Below, one piece after another: positions 26,262 to 35,543 of a stretch of 64,000 nucleotides of DNA (positions are counted from its first letter, which is position 1; each line of letters opens with the position of its first letter). The DNA is from Phaeobacter sp. QD34_24 (lineage in GTDB: Bacteria; Pseudomonadota; Alphaproteobacteria; Rhodobacterales; Rhodobacteraceae). A model generated the notes under the pieces. That model had not been told where the DNA came from. It searched no databases and saw only the letters and a list, made by a program, of their open reading frames with translations. The stretch lies in assembly GCF_028890115.1 (NCBI RefSeq), contig NZ_JARCJD010000018.1, forward strand, positions 28,856 through 92,855. Reading direction: 5' to 3'. Both the position numbers and the translations under genes were made by a program.

Positions 26262-26279
26262 TCTAAACCTAACTTTAGA
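26262..26279. promoter_or_regulatory. Candidate SoxR operator
   Basis: A perfect dyad TCTAAA-CCTAAC-TTTAGA between soxR and the divergent VOC gene. On the minus strand it overlaps a TTGATC -35-like box (26283-26278) with an elongated spacer of about 19 bp to TACACC, the arrangement typical of MerR-family activated promoters. Confidence 0.55.
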
Positions 26280-26316
26280 TCAAGCTATTTTTTGCAACCG
26301 GCAGGAGGGATCCCAA

Positions 26317-26808
26317 ATGGCAAAATCGGCGGGTGTTTCGATTGGCTACCTGGCAGAGCGCACCGGGCTCGCCGTTTCCGCCATCCGTTACTACGAGGCG
26401 CAGGGGTTGGTGGAACCCTGGCGCAACGCAGGCGGGCAGCGGCGGTTTCATCGCTCCGACCTGAGACGGCTCAGCTTCGTGATGATCGCGCAGCAGTTCG
26501 GGTTCTCCCTTCCCGACATCCGCGGCTTTCTCAAAAGCCTGCCGGGGGGGCGCACACCCACGCAGGAAGACTGGGCAGCGATTTCCACCGAGTTTCGCGA
26601 TCATCTGGACCGCAGAATCGAAACGCTGATGAAGCTGCGCGACAATTTGGACGGCTGTATCGGCTGTGGTTGCCTGTCCCTGCCCCGGTGCGCGCTCTAT
26701 AATCCACAGGACAAGGCGGCAGAAAAGGGCTCTGGGCCGCGCTACCTGATGGGAGACAGGCCGGAAGCGGGGCCGGAAGCGGGGCCAGAGGTGGAAAATG
26801 AGGGGTGA
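26317..26808 (+). CDS. soxR: Redox-sensitive transcriptional activator SoxR
   Basis: A MerR-family regulator of 163 residues. The N-terminal winged helix-turn-helix is IGYLAERTGLAVSAIRYYEA, a dimerisation helix follows, and the [2Fe-2S] cysteine motif is CIGCGCLSLPRC (C-x2-C-x-C-x5-C, about 124-135). The cluster senses redox-cycling compounds or superoxide. The C-terminal tail has a PEAG repeat. No soxS is present; the adjacent divergent VOC gene is the likely local target. Confidence 0.95.
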   Translation: MAKSAGVSIGYLAERTGLAVSAIRYYEAQGLVEPWRNAGGQRRFHRSDLRRLSFVMIAQQFGFSLPDIRGFLKSLPGGRTPTQEDWAAISTEFRDHLDRRIETLMKLRDNLDGCIGCGCLSLPRCALYNPQDKAAEKGSGPRYLMGDRPEAGPEAGPEVENEG

Positions 26809-26981
26809 ACCCTGGAAACGGGCACAATTTGCACTGAAAATCCCGTTCTTGGCGGACGTAACGCAGAGTATCCATTGACCTTGCCTTCCTGCAGCCGCTA
26901 AGCAACCGCGAAAGAAAATTGCGCCCAGGACCCTCTGTCCACCAGGGACAGACAAAAACGATAGCCAAGGAGCACATATCT

Positions 26982-28631
26982 ATGGCCGAGATTGAACGCG
27001 AAGCGATGGAATACGACGTTGTGATCGTCGGGGCCGGCCCTGCTGGCCTGTCGGCGGCGATCCGTCTGAAACAGCTGGACAGCGACCTGGATGTCGTGGT
27101 GCTGGAAAAGGGTTCCGAAGTGGGCGCCCATATCCTGTCCGGTGCCGTGCTTGATCCCTGTGGCCTGGATGCGCTGATCCCGGACTGGAAGGACAAGGGC
27201 GCACCGTTGAACGTGGCCGTCGAGGAAGACAACTTCTACATGCTGGGCGAGGCGGGCGAGGTCCGTATCCCCAACTTCCCGATGCCACCCCTGATGAACA
27301 ACCACGGCAACTACATCGTCTCGATGGGCAATGTCTGCCGCTGGATGGCCGAACAGGCCGAAGAGCTGGGCGTCGAAATCTTCCCGGGCATGGCCTGTTC
27401 CGAGCTGGTCTACGGCGACAAGGGCGAAGTCAAGGGCGTGGTCGCCGGTGTCTTTGGCCTGGAAGCCGACGGTTCCTATGGCCCCAACACCGAGCCGGGC
27501 ATGGAGCTGCACGGCAAGTATGTCTTCCTGTCGGAAGGCGTGCGCGGGTCGCTGTCGAAAGAGGTGATCGCCAAATACGGCCTGTCTGACGGCAAGGATC
27601 CGCAGAAATACGGCGTCGGCATGAAAGAGATCTGGGAGATCGATCCGGCCAAGCACAAGCAAGGCACCGTCACTCACACCATGGGCTGGCCGCTGAACTC
27701 CAATGCGGGCGGTGGTTCCTTCATCTATCACCTGGACAACAACCAAGTTTACGTCGGTTTCGTGGTTCACCTGAACTACAAGAATCCGCATCTCTACCCC
27801 TACATGGAGTTCCAGCGCTTCAAGCATCACCCGATGGTGGCCGAGCTCTTGAAGGGCGGCAAGCGCGTCGCCTATGGCGCCCGTGCCATCACCGAGGGCG
27901 GCTACCAGTCGCTGCCGAAACTGACCTTCCCTGGCGGCGCTCTGCTGGGGTGTTCCGCAGGCATGGTCAACGTGCCGCGCATCAAGGGCAACCACAATGC
28001 CATGCTCTCGGGCAAGGCAGCCGCCGAAGCCGCCTATGAGATGATCAAGGCCGAGACCACCGATCAGGAACTGACCGCCTATGAGGCCGAGGTGCGCAAT
28101 GGCGCCATCGGCAAGGACCTGAAGATGGTGCGCAACGTCAAGCCGATGTGGTCGAAGTGGGGCCTCACCGCCTCGCTGATGCTCGGTGGCTTGGACATGT
28201 GGACCAACAACATCCTGGGCCTGTCCCTGTTTGGCACCCTGAGCCATGGCAAGAATGACGCCGAGGCGACCGAAGAGGCCAGCAAGCACAAGCCGATCGA
28301 TTACCCGAAACCCGATGGCACCCTGTCGTTTGATCGTCTGACCAACGTGTCCTTTGCGATGACCAACCACGAGGAAAGCCAGCCCTGCCACCTGCGTCTT
28401 GGCAATGCGGATACGCCGATCTCGGTCAACCTGCCCAAGTTCGACGAACCGGCGCAGCGCTATTGCCCGGCCGGCGTCTACGAGGTGGTGGAAAAGGACG
28501 GCAAGCCCGAGTTCGTGGTGAACTTCCAGAACTGCGTGCATTGCAAGACCTGCGATATCAAGGACCCGAGCCAGAACATCACCTGGACCACGCCGCAGGG
28601 CGGTGACGGGCCGAATTACCCGAACATGTAA
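26982..28631 (+). CDS. Electron transfer flavoprotein-ubiquinone oxidoreductase
   Basis: Passes electrons from electron-transfer flavoprotein to ubiquinone in fatty-acid and amino-acid oxidation; membrane-associated. 549 residues from the ATG at 26982 (AAGGAG upstream). It has an N-terminal FAD motif DVVIVGAGPAGLSAAIRLKQ, a middle ubiquinone-binding region GGYQSLPKLTFPGGALLGCSAG and a C-terminal 4Fe-4S ferredoxin domain NCVHCKTCDIKDPSQNITW. Length matches the family. It stands alone, with a hairpin terminator downstream. Confidence 0.97.
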   Translation: MAEIEREAMEYDVVIVGAGPAGLSAAIRLKQLDSDLDVVVLEKGSEVGAHILSGAVLDPCGLDALIPDWKDKGAPLNVAVEEDNFYMLGEAGEVRIPNFPMPPLMNNHGNYIVSMGNVCRWMAEQAEELGVEIFPGMACSELVYGDKGEVKGVVAGVFGLEADGSYGPNTEPGMELHGKYVFLSEGVRGSLSKEVIAKYGLSDGKDPQKYGVGMKEIWEIDPAKHKQGTVTHTMGWPLNSNAGGGSFIYHLDNNQVYVGFVVHLNYKNPHLYPYMEFQRFKHHPMVAELLKGGKRVAYGARAITEGGYQSLPKLTFPGGALLGCSAGMVNVPRIKGNHNAMLSGKAAAEAAYEMIKAETTDQELTAYEAEVRNGAIGKDLKMVRNVKPMWSKWGLTASLMLGGLDMWTNNILGLSLFGTLSHGKNDAEATEEASKHKPIDYPKPDGTLSFDRLTNVSFAMTNHEESQPCHLRLGNADTPISVNLPKFDEPAQRYCPAGVYEVVEKDGKPEFVVNFQNCVHCKTCDIKDPSQNITWTTPQGGDGPNYPNM

Positions 28632-28700
28632 GCCGGGATGGGGACAACCCGGTCATGGATGCGGGAATAGGCTCCATTCTGCTTGGAAATAACGTAAAAT

Positions 28701-28724
28701 TGGGGCGCCCTGACGGGCGCCCCA
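28701..28724 (+). terminator. Hairpin downstream of ETF-QO
   Basis: TGGGGCGCCC-TGAC-GGGCGCCCCA is a perfect 10-bp stem. Only a weak T-rich tail (TTGCGT) follows, so efficiency is uncertain. Confidence 0.55.
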
Positions 28725-28803
28725 TTGCGTGTCGGGACCCTGCGGACTAGCTTTGTTCTCAACAACACGCCTTTTGCTACCAAATACTCTTGGGGAGATC
28801 CCG

Positions 28804-30543
28804 GTGCCGGTTCACACTCTTCGTTCCCTGTCCTCCACAGCGCTGGTCGCGCTTGCGGTGACGCTGACCTCCCCATTGGCCCTTGCGGCACCGCTCAAGG
28901 CGGACGGTCTGGCCGGCGCCTATCTTGCCGGGCGCGCTGCCACTTATGACAGCGATTTTTCGGCCCAGGCGGAGTATTATACCCGCGCCCTGGTGCGCGA
29001 TCCGCAGAACCCGGTGCTGATGGAGAATGTTGTCTTTGCCCAGCTGGTGCAGGGGCATATGAAACAAGCCATTCCGGTGGCGCAGCGGCTCTGGCAGATG
29101 GAGCTGCGCAGCCAGGCCGCCAATATGGTCATGGTCGGGGATTTCGCCCAGCGGGGCGCTTTTGTCGATATCCTGGCGCGGGATCTGGCGATCCGCGACA
29201 TCCACCCGCTGGTGGATGGGCTGCTGAACGCCTGGGCGCATATGGGAGAGGGCGCGGTCTCGGCGGCGATGCAGAGCTTTGATGCCTTGGCCGAGGATCA
29301 GAACCTGCGCCCCTATGTGCACTATCATCAGGCGCTCGCCCTGGCCTCTGTCGGGGATTACAAGGGCGCCGAGGAGATGTTCGCGGCCAATGATGGCCAA
29401 CTGACCCGGCTGTCGCGGCAATCGGTTCTGGCGCGGTTGCAGATCCTGTCGCAACTGGGAGAGAACGCAAGGGCGCTGGAGGTCTTGAACGATGCCTTCG
29501 GCACCGCCTTCGATCCCGCCCTGGCCGATATCCGCGCCCGGTTGGAAGCCGGAGATCCCCTCGGCTTTACCATGGCGGCCACTCCGGTGGAGGGGATTGC
29601 CGAGGTGTTTTTCACCATGGGATCCGCGCTCAACGGTCAGCAGCCGGGGGATTATGTGCTGATGTATGCCCGCATGGCGGCGGCGCTGAATCCGGCCCAT
29701 GTGGATGCGGTACTGCTTTCGGCGGAGCTGCTGGATGATCTGGGGCGTTTCCCGCTGTCGATTGCTACCTACAAGCAGGTGCCGCGGGATCATCCCGACT
29801 ACTATGCTGCGGAAATGGGCCGGGCCGAGGCGCTGCGCCGCTCGGCCAAGCCGGATGCCGCCGCAGAGGTGCTGACCCAGCTGACCGACAGCTACCCTGA
29901 CCTGCCGCAGGTTCATGTCAGCCTCGGCGATCTGCTGCGTCAGGAAGAGGATTATGCAGGCGCCGTTGCCGCCTATGACAAGGCCCTGTCGCTGACGCCC
30001 GAGGCGGCCAGCAGCCGCTGGTTCCTCTATTATGCGCGCGGCATCTCGCATGAACGGCTGGATCTCTGGGACAAGGCCGAAGCGGATTTCCGCGCCTCTC
30101 TCGCGCTGCAGCCGGATCGCCCGCAGGTGTTGAACTATCTCGGCTATTCCCTGGTGGAAAAGCGCAAGAACCTGGATGAGGCCCTCGACATGATCGAGCG
30201 CGCCGTCGCGGCGCGGCCCGACTCCGGCTATATCGTCGATTCGCTGGGCTGGGTCCTCTACCGTCTGGGCCGCTACGACGAGGCCGTCGGCCATATGGAG
30301 CGCGCGGTGGAGCTGATGCCGGTGGATCCGGTGGTCAACGATCACCTGGGCGATGTCTTCTGGGCAGTGGGGCGCAAGCGGGAGGCGGAATTCCAGTGGA
30401 AACGTGCCCTGTCCTTCATCCGCTCGGGCGAAGGCGATGGTGAGGCCGATCCCGACCGGATCCGCCGCAAGCTGGAAGTCGGGCTGGATCAGGTGCTGCA
30501 TGAAGAAGGCGCCGAGCCCTTGAAGGTGGCCAATGGCGGTTGA
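28804..30543 (+). CDS. Secreted tetratricopeptide-repeat protein
   Basis: About 579 residues from a GTG start at 28804 with GGGGAG six bases upstream. A signal peptide ends near [13 protein letters not shown], so the protein is periplasmic or outer-membrane associated. The rest is almost all TPR helices; clear units occur from about residue 340 on ([68 protein letters not shown]). The function is probably as a scaffold. It overlaps ispE by 11 bp. Confidence 0.88.
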   Translation: MPVHTLRSLSSTALVALAVTLTSPLALAAPLKADGLAGAYLAGRAATYDSDFSAQAEYYTRALVRDPQNPVLMENVVFAQLVQGHMKQAIPVAQRLWQMELRSQAANMVMVGDFAQRGAFVDILARDLAIRDIHPLVDGLLNAWAHMGEGAVSAAMQSFDALAEDQNLRPYVHYHQALALASVGDYKGAEEMFAANDGQLTRLSRQSVLARLQILSQLGENARALEVLNDAFGTAFDPALADIRARLEAGDPLGFTMAATPVEGIAEVFFTMGSALNGQQPGDYVLMYARMAAALNPAHVDAVLLSAELLDDLGRFPLSIATYKQVPRDHPDYYAAEMGRAEALRRSAKPDAAAEVLTQLTDSYPDLPQVHVSLGDLLRQEEDYAGAVAAYDKALSLTPEAASSRWFLYYARGISHERLDLWDKAEADFRASLALQPDRPQVLNYLGYSLVEKRKNLDEALDMIERAVAARPDSGYIVDSLGWVLYRLGRYDEAVGHMERAVELMPVDPVVNDHLGDVFWAVGRKREAEFQWKRALSFIRSGEGDGEADPDRIRRKLEVGLDQVLHEEGAEPLKVANGG

Positions 30544-31378
30544 GGCTTTCGCCCCGGCCAAGATCAACCTCACTCTGCATGTGACCGGCCAGCGCGCCGA
30601 TGGCTACCACCTGCTCGATTCCCTGGTGGGGTTCTGCGATCTGGGCGATGTGATCCGCGTTCGCCCTGCCGATGATCTGTCGTTGAAGGTCACCGGGCCG
30701 CGGGCCGCAGGCGTGCCGACGGATGGAACGAACCTGGTGCTGCGCGCGGCCGAACTGATACGGCCTGCGGGCCAAGGCGCGGAGATCACCCTGGAAAAGC
30801 ACCTGCCTGCCGCAGCCGGAATCGGCGGTGGCTCGTCCGATGCGGCAGCGGCCCTGCGGGCGCTGGCGCAGCTTTGGCGGGTGGAATTGCCAGGGCAGGA
30901 GGCGCTCTTGTCCCTTGGCGCCGACGTGCCCGTCTGCATGACGCCCGGAGCCTGGCGCATGCAGGGAATTGGCGAGGAGCTGACCCGGCTGCCCGCTTTG
31001 CCGCCTTGCGAGATCCTTCTGGTCAATCCGGGCGTGTCGGTTGCCACCCCGTCGGTGTTTCGAGGGCTGACCAGCCGACAGAATGACCCCATGCCGCAGG
31101 TCTTGCCGCGCTGGAGGGATGCGGCGGAATTGGCGGGCTGGCTGTCGATGCAGCGCAACGATTTACAGGCGCCTGCGATTTCGGCGCAGCCGGTGATCGC
31201 GACGGTGCTGCAGGCCTTGCAGGCAAGCAAAGCCCTGTTTTCAGCCATGTCCGGCTCCGGTGCCACCTGCTTTGCGCTCTATGATGCCGAGAGTGGACAG
31301 GCTGGGCGGGCAGCAGAGGCCATTCGCGCCGCCTATCCAGACTGGTGGGTGATGTCTGGTCTGGTGTTGTCGCAATGA
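30533..31378 (+). CDS. ispE: 4-diphosphocytidyl-2-C-methyl-D-erythritol kinase
   Basis: Phosphorylates CDP-methylerythritol in the MEP isoprenoid pathway. A GHMP kinase of 281 residues: the N-terminal [20 protein letters not shown], the ATP-binding loop [17 protein letters not shown] at about 86-102 and the C-terminal [14 protein letters not shown]. It overlaps the TPR gene by 11 bp. The polyprenyl synthase encoded 270 bp away on the opposite strand uses the pathway's products. Confidence 0.96.
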   Translation: MAVEAFAPAKINLTLHVTGQRADGYHLLDSLVGFCDLGDVIRVRPADDLSLKVTGPRAAGVPTDGTNLVLRAAELIRPAGQGAEITLEKHLPAAAGIGGGSSDAAAALRALAQLWRVELPGQEALLSLGADVPVCMTPGAWRMQGIGEELTRLPALPPCEILLVNPGVSVATPSVFRGLTSRQNDPMPQVLPRWRDAAELAGWLSMQRNDLQAPAISAQPVIATVLQALQASKALFSAMSGSGATCFALYDAESGQAGRAAEAIRAAYPDWWVMSGLVLSQ

Positions 31379-31432
31379 AAGCGGTGGCCCTCCCGTGCCT
31401 TTGGCGCAGCATCGAAGATGCAGCACAAAGCC

Positions 31433-31466
31433 TTGGGCCAGGCAGCGCGCCTGCGGCGCGCTGTTT
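31433..31466 (-). repeat. TTGGGCC-tagged palindromic repeat, copy D
   Basis: TTGGGCC, then GGCAGCGCGC-CTGC-GGCGCGCTG. It has the same tag-plus-hairpin design as copies A-C but a diverged stem. Confidence 0.5.
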
Positions 31467-31481
31467 TGGAGTGTGCTGAGA

Positions 31482-31515
31482 GGCACCTGAGGAACAGGTC
31501 TGCTCCTTAGGTGCC
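31482..31515. repeat. Intergenic hairpin
   Basis: GGCACCTGAGGA at 31482-31493 pairs with TCCTTAGGTGCC at 31504-31515 (11 of 12). It lies between ispE and the convergent polyprenyl synthase gene. Confidence 0.55.
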
Positions 31516-31531
31516 CGTTCGAGGGTAAACC

Positions 31532-31602
31532 CCCATGGATCGCCTCAAGGGCAAGCCGCGCGATGCGCGGAGGCTGACGCCTCCCTTGACCCGATCCATG
31601 GG
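31532..31602. repeat. 71-bp long inverted repeat
   Basis: The 20-base arms 31532-31551 and 31583-31602 (CCCATGGATCG... / ...CGATCCATGGG) match at 18 of 20 positions. The inside holds a second perfect stem CCGCGC-GAT-GCGCGG. It is the outermost of three hairpins in this gap. Confidence 0.65.
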
Positions 31603-31650
31603 AAGAGGAAGGCGGCCCGAGGGTCGCCATTTCAGCGTTTCACAGTGGAT

Positions 31651-32649
31651 TTAGTGCAGGCGGGCGACCACGTAATCGGCCAGATCGTGCAGCATCTGGC
31701 GGATCGGATGCTCTGGCAGCGTGGTGAGCGCCTGTTTGGCCTTGTCGGCCCAGGCAACCGCATCGCGTCGGGTGGCCTCGAGCGTTCCGTATTTTGCCAT
31801 CAGCGACAGCGCGTGCTCGAGATCGCCGTCTTCCTGACGCCCCTTTTCAATGGTGCGGGTCCAGAAGGCACGTTCGTCTTCGCTGGCCTGTGCGACCGCC
31901 TTGATCACCGGCAGGGTCAGCTTGCGCTCGCGGAAATCGTCGCCCACATTCTTGCCGGTCGCTTTGCTGTCGCCCTGGTAATCCAGCAGATCGTCGGCGA
32001 TCTGGAAGGCAATTCCAAGCGCATCGCCATAGTCGAACAGCGCCTTGATCTGGGCCTCATCCACCCCCGCGATGACGCCGCCGACCTCGGTTGCTGCCGA
32101 GAACAGCGCCGCTGTCTTACCGCGTACCACCTGCAGATAGATGGCCTCGTCGGTCTTGAGGTCGGTGGCCGCCGTCATCTGCAGCACTTCGCCCTCGGCA
32201 ATGGTGGCCGAGGCATTGGCCAAGATATCCAGCACACGCAGCGATCCGGTTTCCACCATCAGCTGGAAGCTGCGGGCAAAGAGATAGTCGCCCACCAGGA
32301 CCGAGCTCTTGTTGTCCCACAGAAGATTCGCCGTGGGGCGGCCGCGGCGCTGGCCGCTTTCGTCCACAACATCGTCGTGCAAGAGGGTCGCGGTGTGGAT
32401 GAATTCCACCGTGGCCGCCAGTTTGACGTGATTGTCGCCCTGATAGCCGCACAGGCGCGCGGCGGCCAGGGTCAGCATGGGGCGCAGGCGCTTGCCGCCG
32501 GCCTCGACCAGATGCGCGGTCACTTCCGGAATGCGTGGCGCATGTTCAGAGGCCATGCGGGTGCGGATCAGCCCATTGACCGCATCCATTTCGTCGCTGA
32601 GGGTCGCTGCCAGCATCTCGTGCGGCTTCTGCGTCATGACTTGGTCCAT
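31651..32649 (-). CDS. Polyprenyl diphosphate synthase
   Basis: Makes the long isoprenoid side chain for ubiquinone (decaprenyl in this bacterial group, by inference). 332 residues from an ATG at 32649; a longer in-frame start would add 70 unrelated residues. The first aspartate-rich motif is LLHDDVVDE and the second is IADDLLDYQGD. GGKRLRPML near the N-terminus binds the allylic substrate, and DDFRERKLTLPVI is typical of the family. It is divergent from a DUF2007 gene. Confidence 0.94.
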   Translation of the reverse strand: MDQVMTQKPHEMLAATLSDEMDAVNGLIRTRMASEHAPRIPEVTAHLVEAGGKRLRPMLTLAAARLCGYQGDNHVKLAATVEFIHTATLLHDDVVDESGQRRGRPTANLLWDNKSSVLVGDYLFARSFQLMVETGSLRVLDILANASATIAEGEVLQMTAATDLKTDEAIYLQVVRGKTAALFSAATEVGGVIAGVDEAQIKALFDYGDALGIAFQIADDLLDYQGDSKATGKNVGDDFRERKLTLPVIKAVAQASEDERAFWTRTIEKGRQEDGDLEHALSLMAKYGTLEATRRDAVAWADKAKQALTTLPEHPIRQMLHDLADYVVARLH

Positions 32650-32706
32650 CACATTCCCGGCTTTCACGCTCGACAAGGGTGTACCCTTGCTCTTAGATCC
32701 ATCCCC

Positions 32707-32922
32707 ATGAAGGAACTTCTGCGCAGCACAGATCCAACCGTCCTGGCCTTTGCCTCCGCCCTTCTTGAGGGAGAGGATATAGACTGCTTTCAGGTGGACG
32801 TAAACATGAGCATCCTCACCGGTGGGATCGGGGCTATTCCGCGGCGGCTGCTGGTGCATCCGGACGATTACGATCCGGCACTGCGGGTCATGCGGGACAA
32901 TGATATCCCGTTGGGACGATGA
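32707..32922 (+). CDS. DUF2007-type small protein
   Basis: A 71-residue protein (MKELLRSTDPTVLAFASALL...) of the family often called putative signal-transducing protein (DUF2007). The C-terminal LLVHPDDYDPALRVMRD is characteristic. Function is unresolved. It overlaps the methyltransferase downstream by 4 bp. Confidence 0.88.
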   Translation: MKELLRSTDPTVLAFASALLEGEDIDCFQVDVNMSILTGGIGAIPRRLLVHPDDYDPALRVMRDNDIPLGR

Positions 32923-33695
32923 GCGGATTTGCCGACAGCGATCTGACCTGCAACGATTTTCTGGGCGGGCGGGTGCGGCTCTATCAGCCAGTCAAAGGCT
33001 ATCGTGCGGGCGTTGATCCTGTGCTTCTGGCCGCCAGTGTCTGCGCCTCGGAAGGGGATAGCGTGCTTGAACTGGGCTGTGGCGCGGGGCAGGGGCTGCT
33101 TTGCCTCGGTGCGCGGGTGGCGGGGCTGTCGCTGACAGGGGTCGAACTGCAGGCGGCCTATGCGGATCTGGCCCGCCGCAACGGGGCGCTGAACGGGCAG
33201 GTGGTCGAGGTGATCGAGGCAGATCTGGCCGCATTGCCCGCCCCCCTGCGGCAGCGCCAGTTTTCCCATGTCATCGCAAACCCGCCCTATTACCGCGCCG
33301 GGGGGCATAGCCCGTCACAGGATGCCGGGCGGCGCATTGCGCTCGGAGAGGAAACCCCGCTTGCCGCCTGGATCGAAGTCGCGGCCAAACGGCTGGCTCC
33401 GCGTGGCTACCTGCACATGATCCAGCGCGCCGACCGTTTGCCGGATATGCTGCAGGCCTGCGCGGGGCGGCTTGGCGCGCTAGAGGTGCTGCCACTGGCG
33501 CCACGGCACGGGAAAGACGCCGAACTGGTGATCCTGCGGGCTCGCAAGGGCGGGCGGGCGGCGTTTCGCCTGCATGCGCCTGTGATCCTGCACCAAGGCG
33601 CCCGCCACGAAAGGGATGGCGACAGTTATACGGCAGAGATATCCGCTGTGCTGCGACAGGGGGTGCCTTTGCGCTGGCCGCAGGAGCGGCCGTGA
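32919..33695 (+). CDS. SAM-dependent methyltransferase, TrmN6/TrmN-like
   Basis: A 258-residue class I methyltransferase. Motif I is VLELGCGAGQGLLCL at about 49-63, and the N6-adenine/motif IV signature ANPPYYR is at about 124-130. It resembles the tRNA1(Val) A37 N6-methyltransferase group (MTS domain). N-terminal LGGRVRLYQPVKGYRAGVDPVLLAA is a good family match. The exact nucleic-acid target is inferred from family. Its start overlaps the DUF2007 gene by 4 bp. Confidence 0.9.
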   Translation: MSGFADSDLTCNDFLGGRVRLYQPVKGYRAGVDPVLLAASVCASEGDSVLELGCGAGQGLLCLGARVAGLSLTGVELQAAYADLARRNGALNGQVVEVIEADLAALPAPLRQRQFSHVIANPPYYRAGGHSPSQDAGRRIALGEETPLAAWIEVAAKRLAPRGYLHMIQRADRLPDMLQACAGRLGALEVLPLAPRHGKDAELVILRARKGGRAAFRLHAPVILHQGARHERDGDSYTAEISAVLRQGVPLRWPQERP

Positions 33696-33985
33696 TTCAA
33701 ACGCTGTGATGTCAGTGCAAGCCCGGCCAGACAGGCCATCTGATCCGGTTCGCAGAGATCGCGCATATGGATATGCCTCCCCCTCCTTTCAAGCGCTGCC
33801 TATGCGTTTTACGAGGCGATTGCGCCCTTTTTGCCGTTTTCCGCGCCCGATTTTGGCGGTCTTTGGCCTATGCGACAATTTGATGACAAAACCATGCGTC
33901 TGCGGCGTGACAGAAGCAATTTCTTATGCTCCACTCGAACTGTCCTGCGTGTGCAGGGCGCATCTTGCTTATAAGGAGGAACGGC

Positions 33986-34165
33986 ATGAGCCTCAGCTCT
34001 CATCTGACTGAACTGAAGAAGAAGCACGAGCACCTCAGCATGGAAGTCGAACAGGCCCAACGCGCACCCAGCGCCGATGGTCTGGAAGTCGCCGCCATGA
34101 AAAAGCAGAAACTGAAGCTCAAGGAAGAGATTGAGCGATTGTCGACGGCAGAACTGGCGCATTGA
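33986..34165 (+). CDS. DUF465 (YdcH-like) protein
   Basis: A 59-residue, highly charged, probably coiled-coil protein (MSLSSHLTELKKKHEHLSME...KKQKLKLKEEIERL). A strong AAGGAGGA site precedes the ATG at 33986. DUF465 proteins are small helical proteins with no known role. The 290-bp upstream gap has a GCATAT-GG-ATATGC dyad (33763-33776) but no further gene. Confidence 0.9.
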   Translation: MSLSSHLTELKKKHEHLSMEVEQAQRAPSADGLEVAAMKKQKLKLKEEIERLSTAELAH

Positions 34166-34197
34166 TACGCCGCTGATCGGAAGACGGAATTGAAGCT

Positions 34198-34224
34198 GGG
34201 GCTGCCATATCTGGCGGCCCTTTT
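34198..34224 (+). terminator. Rho-independent terminator after the DUF465 gene
   Basis: A stem GGGGCTGCCA/TGGCGGCCC (one G-T pair) followed by TTTT. Confidence 0.65.
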
Positions 34225-34255
34225 GTATTCTTGAGCGCCATCGCGCAGAACGGGA

Positions 34256-35203
34256 TCAGCGACGGGGGATCTCTTCGACCGGGATGATGTCGAAACTGTC
34301 CGAGACGTAAGAGGTTTTCTCGATCTCGCCCATGAACCAGTCGCGGAAGGCCTTGATCTGCGGGCGCTCCTCTGTGCCATGGGCGCAGACAAAGCGAAAC
34401 CGCCCCTGGGATTCGATGGCGGTCTTGAAGGGGGCGACCAGGCGCCCGGCGTGCAGATCGGTCACCACCATGGCGCGGCGCCCAAGAGCGACACCGGCGC
34501 CGGTCAGGGCCGCATCCACCGCGTGATCGGCCTGGGAGAAATGCGCGCCGTGGCTAGGGGCGAAATCGATGCCGACGCTGGCAAACCAGGCGGGCCAGTC
34601 ACAGGGCGGCTCCAGAAAGCTGAGCGACTCGTCAAACAAGAGCGGCGCCTCGGTCAGGCTTTCGGGGGTGGTGTATTTCTCGGCAAGTTCCGGCGTCATC
34701 ACCGGCGTCATCCACTCCTTGCGCAGGGGCAGGGACCAGAGACCTTCATCTGGGCCGACACCGAAGCGGATCGCCACATCCACCTCGTCGCGCTGGAAAT
34801 CCATCACCCTGAGTGTCGCGGAGAACCGCAAGTCGATCTCGGGGTGGGCGCGGGCGAATTCGTAAAGCCGCGGCGCCAGCCATTTGGCGGTAAAGCCAGG
34901 CCCGGCCGTCACCGTCAGCGTGCTGTTGTCCTGAAGCCGCCGGGTGGCGCGCCAGGCGTCGCCCAGGATTTCAAAGCCTTCCGACGCGCCCGGCGCCAGG
35001 GTGCGCCCGGCCTCGGTCAGTTCCACCGCGCGGTTCAGGCGGCGAAACAGCGGCGCGCCGAGGTGCTCTTCAAGTGATTTGATCTGAAAGGACAGGGCGG
35101 CGGGGGTGACGTTCAGTTCCTCTGCCGCCTTGGCAAAGGACATGTGGCGGGCAGCGGCATCAAAGGCACGCAGGGCGGTCAAAGGTGGCAGGCGATCAGG
35201 CAT
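34256..35203 (-). CDS. LysR-family transcriptional regulator (GcvA-like)
   Basis: A 315-residue LysR protein. The N-terminal helix-turn-helix is PPLTALRAFDAAARHMSFAKAAEELNVTPAALSFQIKSLEEHLG, very close to GcvA. The C-terminal substrate-binding domain is of normal length. It is divergent from a 48-residue protein gene, and the intergenic space holds a TAAGTAATACTTA dyad 7 bp before its start, likely for autoregulation. The effector is unknown. Confidence 0.93.
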   Translation of the reverse strand: MPDRLPPLTALRAFDAAARHMSFAKAAEELNVTPAALSFQIKSLEEHLGAPLFRRLNRAVELTEAGRTLAPGASEGFEILGDAWRATRRLQDNSTLTVTAGPGFTAKWLAPRLYEFARAHPEIDLRFSATLRVMDFQRDEVDVAIRFGVGPDEGLWSLPLRKEWMTPVMTPELAEKYTTPESLTEAPLLFDESLSFLEPPCDWPAWFASVGIDFAPSHGAHFSQADHAVDAALTGAGVALGRRAMVVTDLHAGRLVAPFKTAIESQGRFRFVCAHGTEERPQIKAFRDWFMGEIEKTSYVSDSFDIIPVEEIPRR

Positions 35204-35209
35204 GTCAGA

Positions 35210-35222
35210 TAAGTAATACTTA
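35210..35222. promoter_or_regulatory. Candidate LysR-type operator (T-N11-A dyad)
   Basis: TAAGTAATACTTA with TAAGT/ACTTA arms, matching the LysR T-N11-A form. It sits in the LysR/48-residue-gene intergenic region. Confidence 0.5.
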
Positions 35223-35317
35223 ATTGAAGTGGTGAAAAGTCTCGTTTGTCAGTTTTGTTTGCGTGTTCCATATAGGTATCAGGTTAAAGATGCTGATCCG
35301 AAACGGAGGTTTGCAAG

Positions 35318-35464
35318 ATGGAATACACAGCCAATGCCGATATCAAACTGGCCATGCAGCGTGCCCATGCGGAGCGCGGTCAGGTTCTGAAATCCTTCTG
35401 GGCGCTGCTGTTTCACCGCCGCAAGCCCGGTCTGGTTCGCACAGGAGTTTCCCGCTGGGCATAG
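35318..35464 (+). CDS. 48-residue RSP_7527-like protein
   Basis: A short protein, MEYTANADIKLAMQRAHAER then GQVLKSFWALLFHRRKPGLV and RTGVSRWA. A CGGAGG site lies upstream of the ATG at 35318. The amphipathic helix followed by a hydrophobic FWALLF patch and basic tail resembles small Rhodobacteraceae proteins annotated as RSP_7527 family, by memory. Divergent from the LysR gene, which may control it. A bidirectional terminator follows. Confidence 0.8.
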   Translation: MEYTANADIKLAMQRAHAERGQVLKSFWALLFHRRKPGLVRTGVSRWA

Positions 35465-35487
35465 CGCGCATGTCCTTACGGGATTAG

Positions 35488-35524
35488 AAAAGGGCCGGTC
35501 CTGATGGACCGGCCCTTGCTTGTT
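35488..35524. terminator. Bidirectional rho-independent terminator
   Basis: AGGGCCGGTCC-TGAT-GGACCGGCCCT, perfect 11-bp arms (35491-35516). It is flanked by AAAA on the left and a T-rich stretch on the right, between the 48-residue gene and convergent phbB. Confidence 0.8.
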
Positions 35525-35543
35525 TGGTTGTGGCGGGCGTCGA

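Noticed and set aside
31645..32922. 425-codon plus-strand ORF opposite the polyprenyl synthase
   Set aside because: Only its last 71 codons (the DUF2007 gene from 32707) look real; the rest is antisense shadow.
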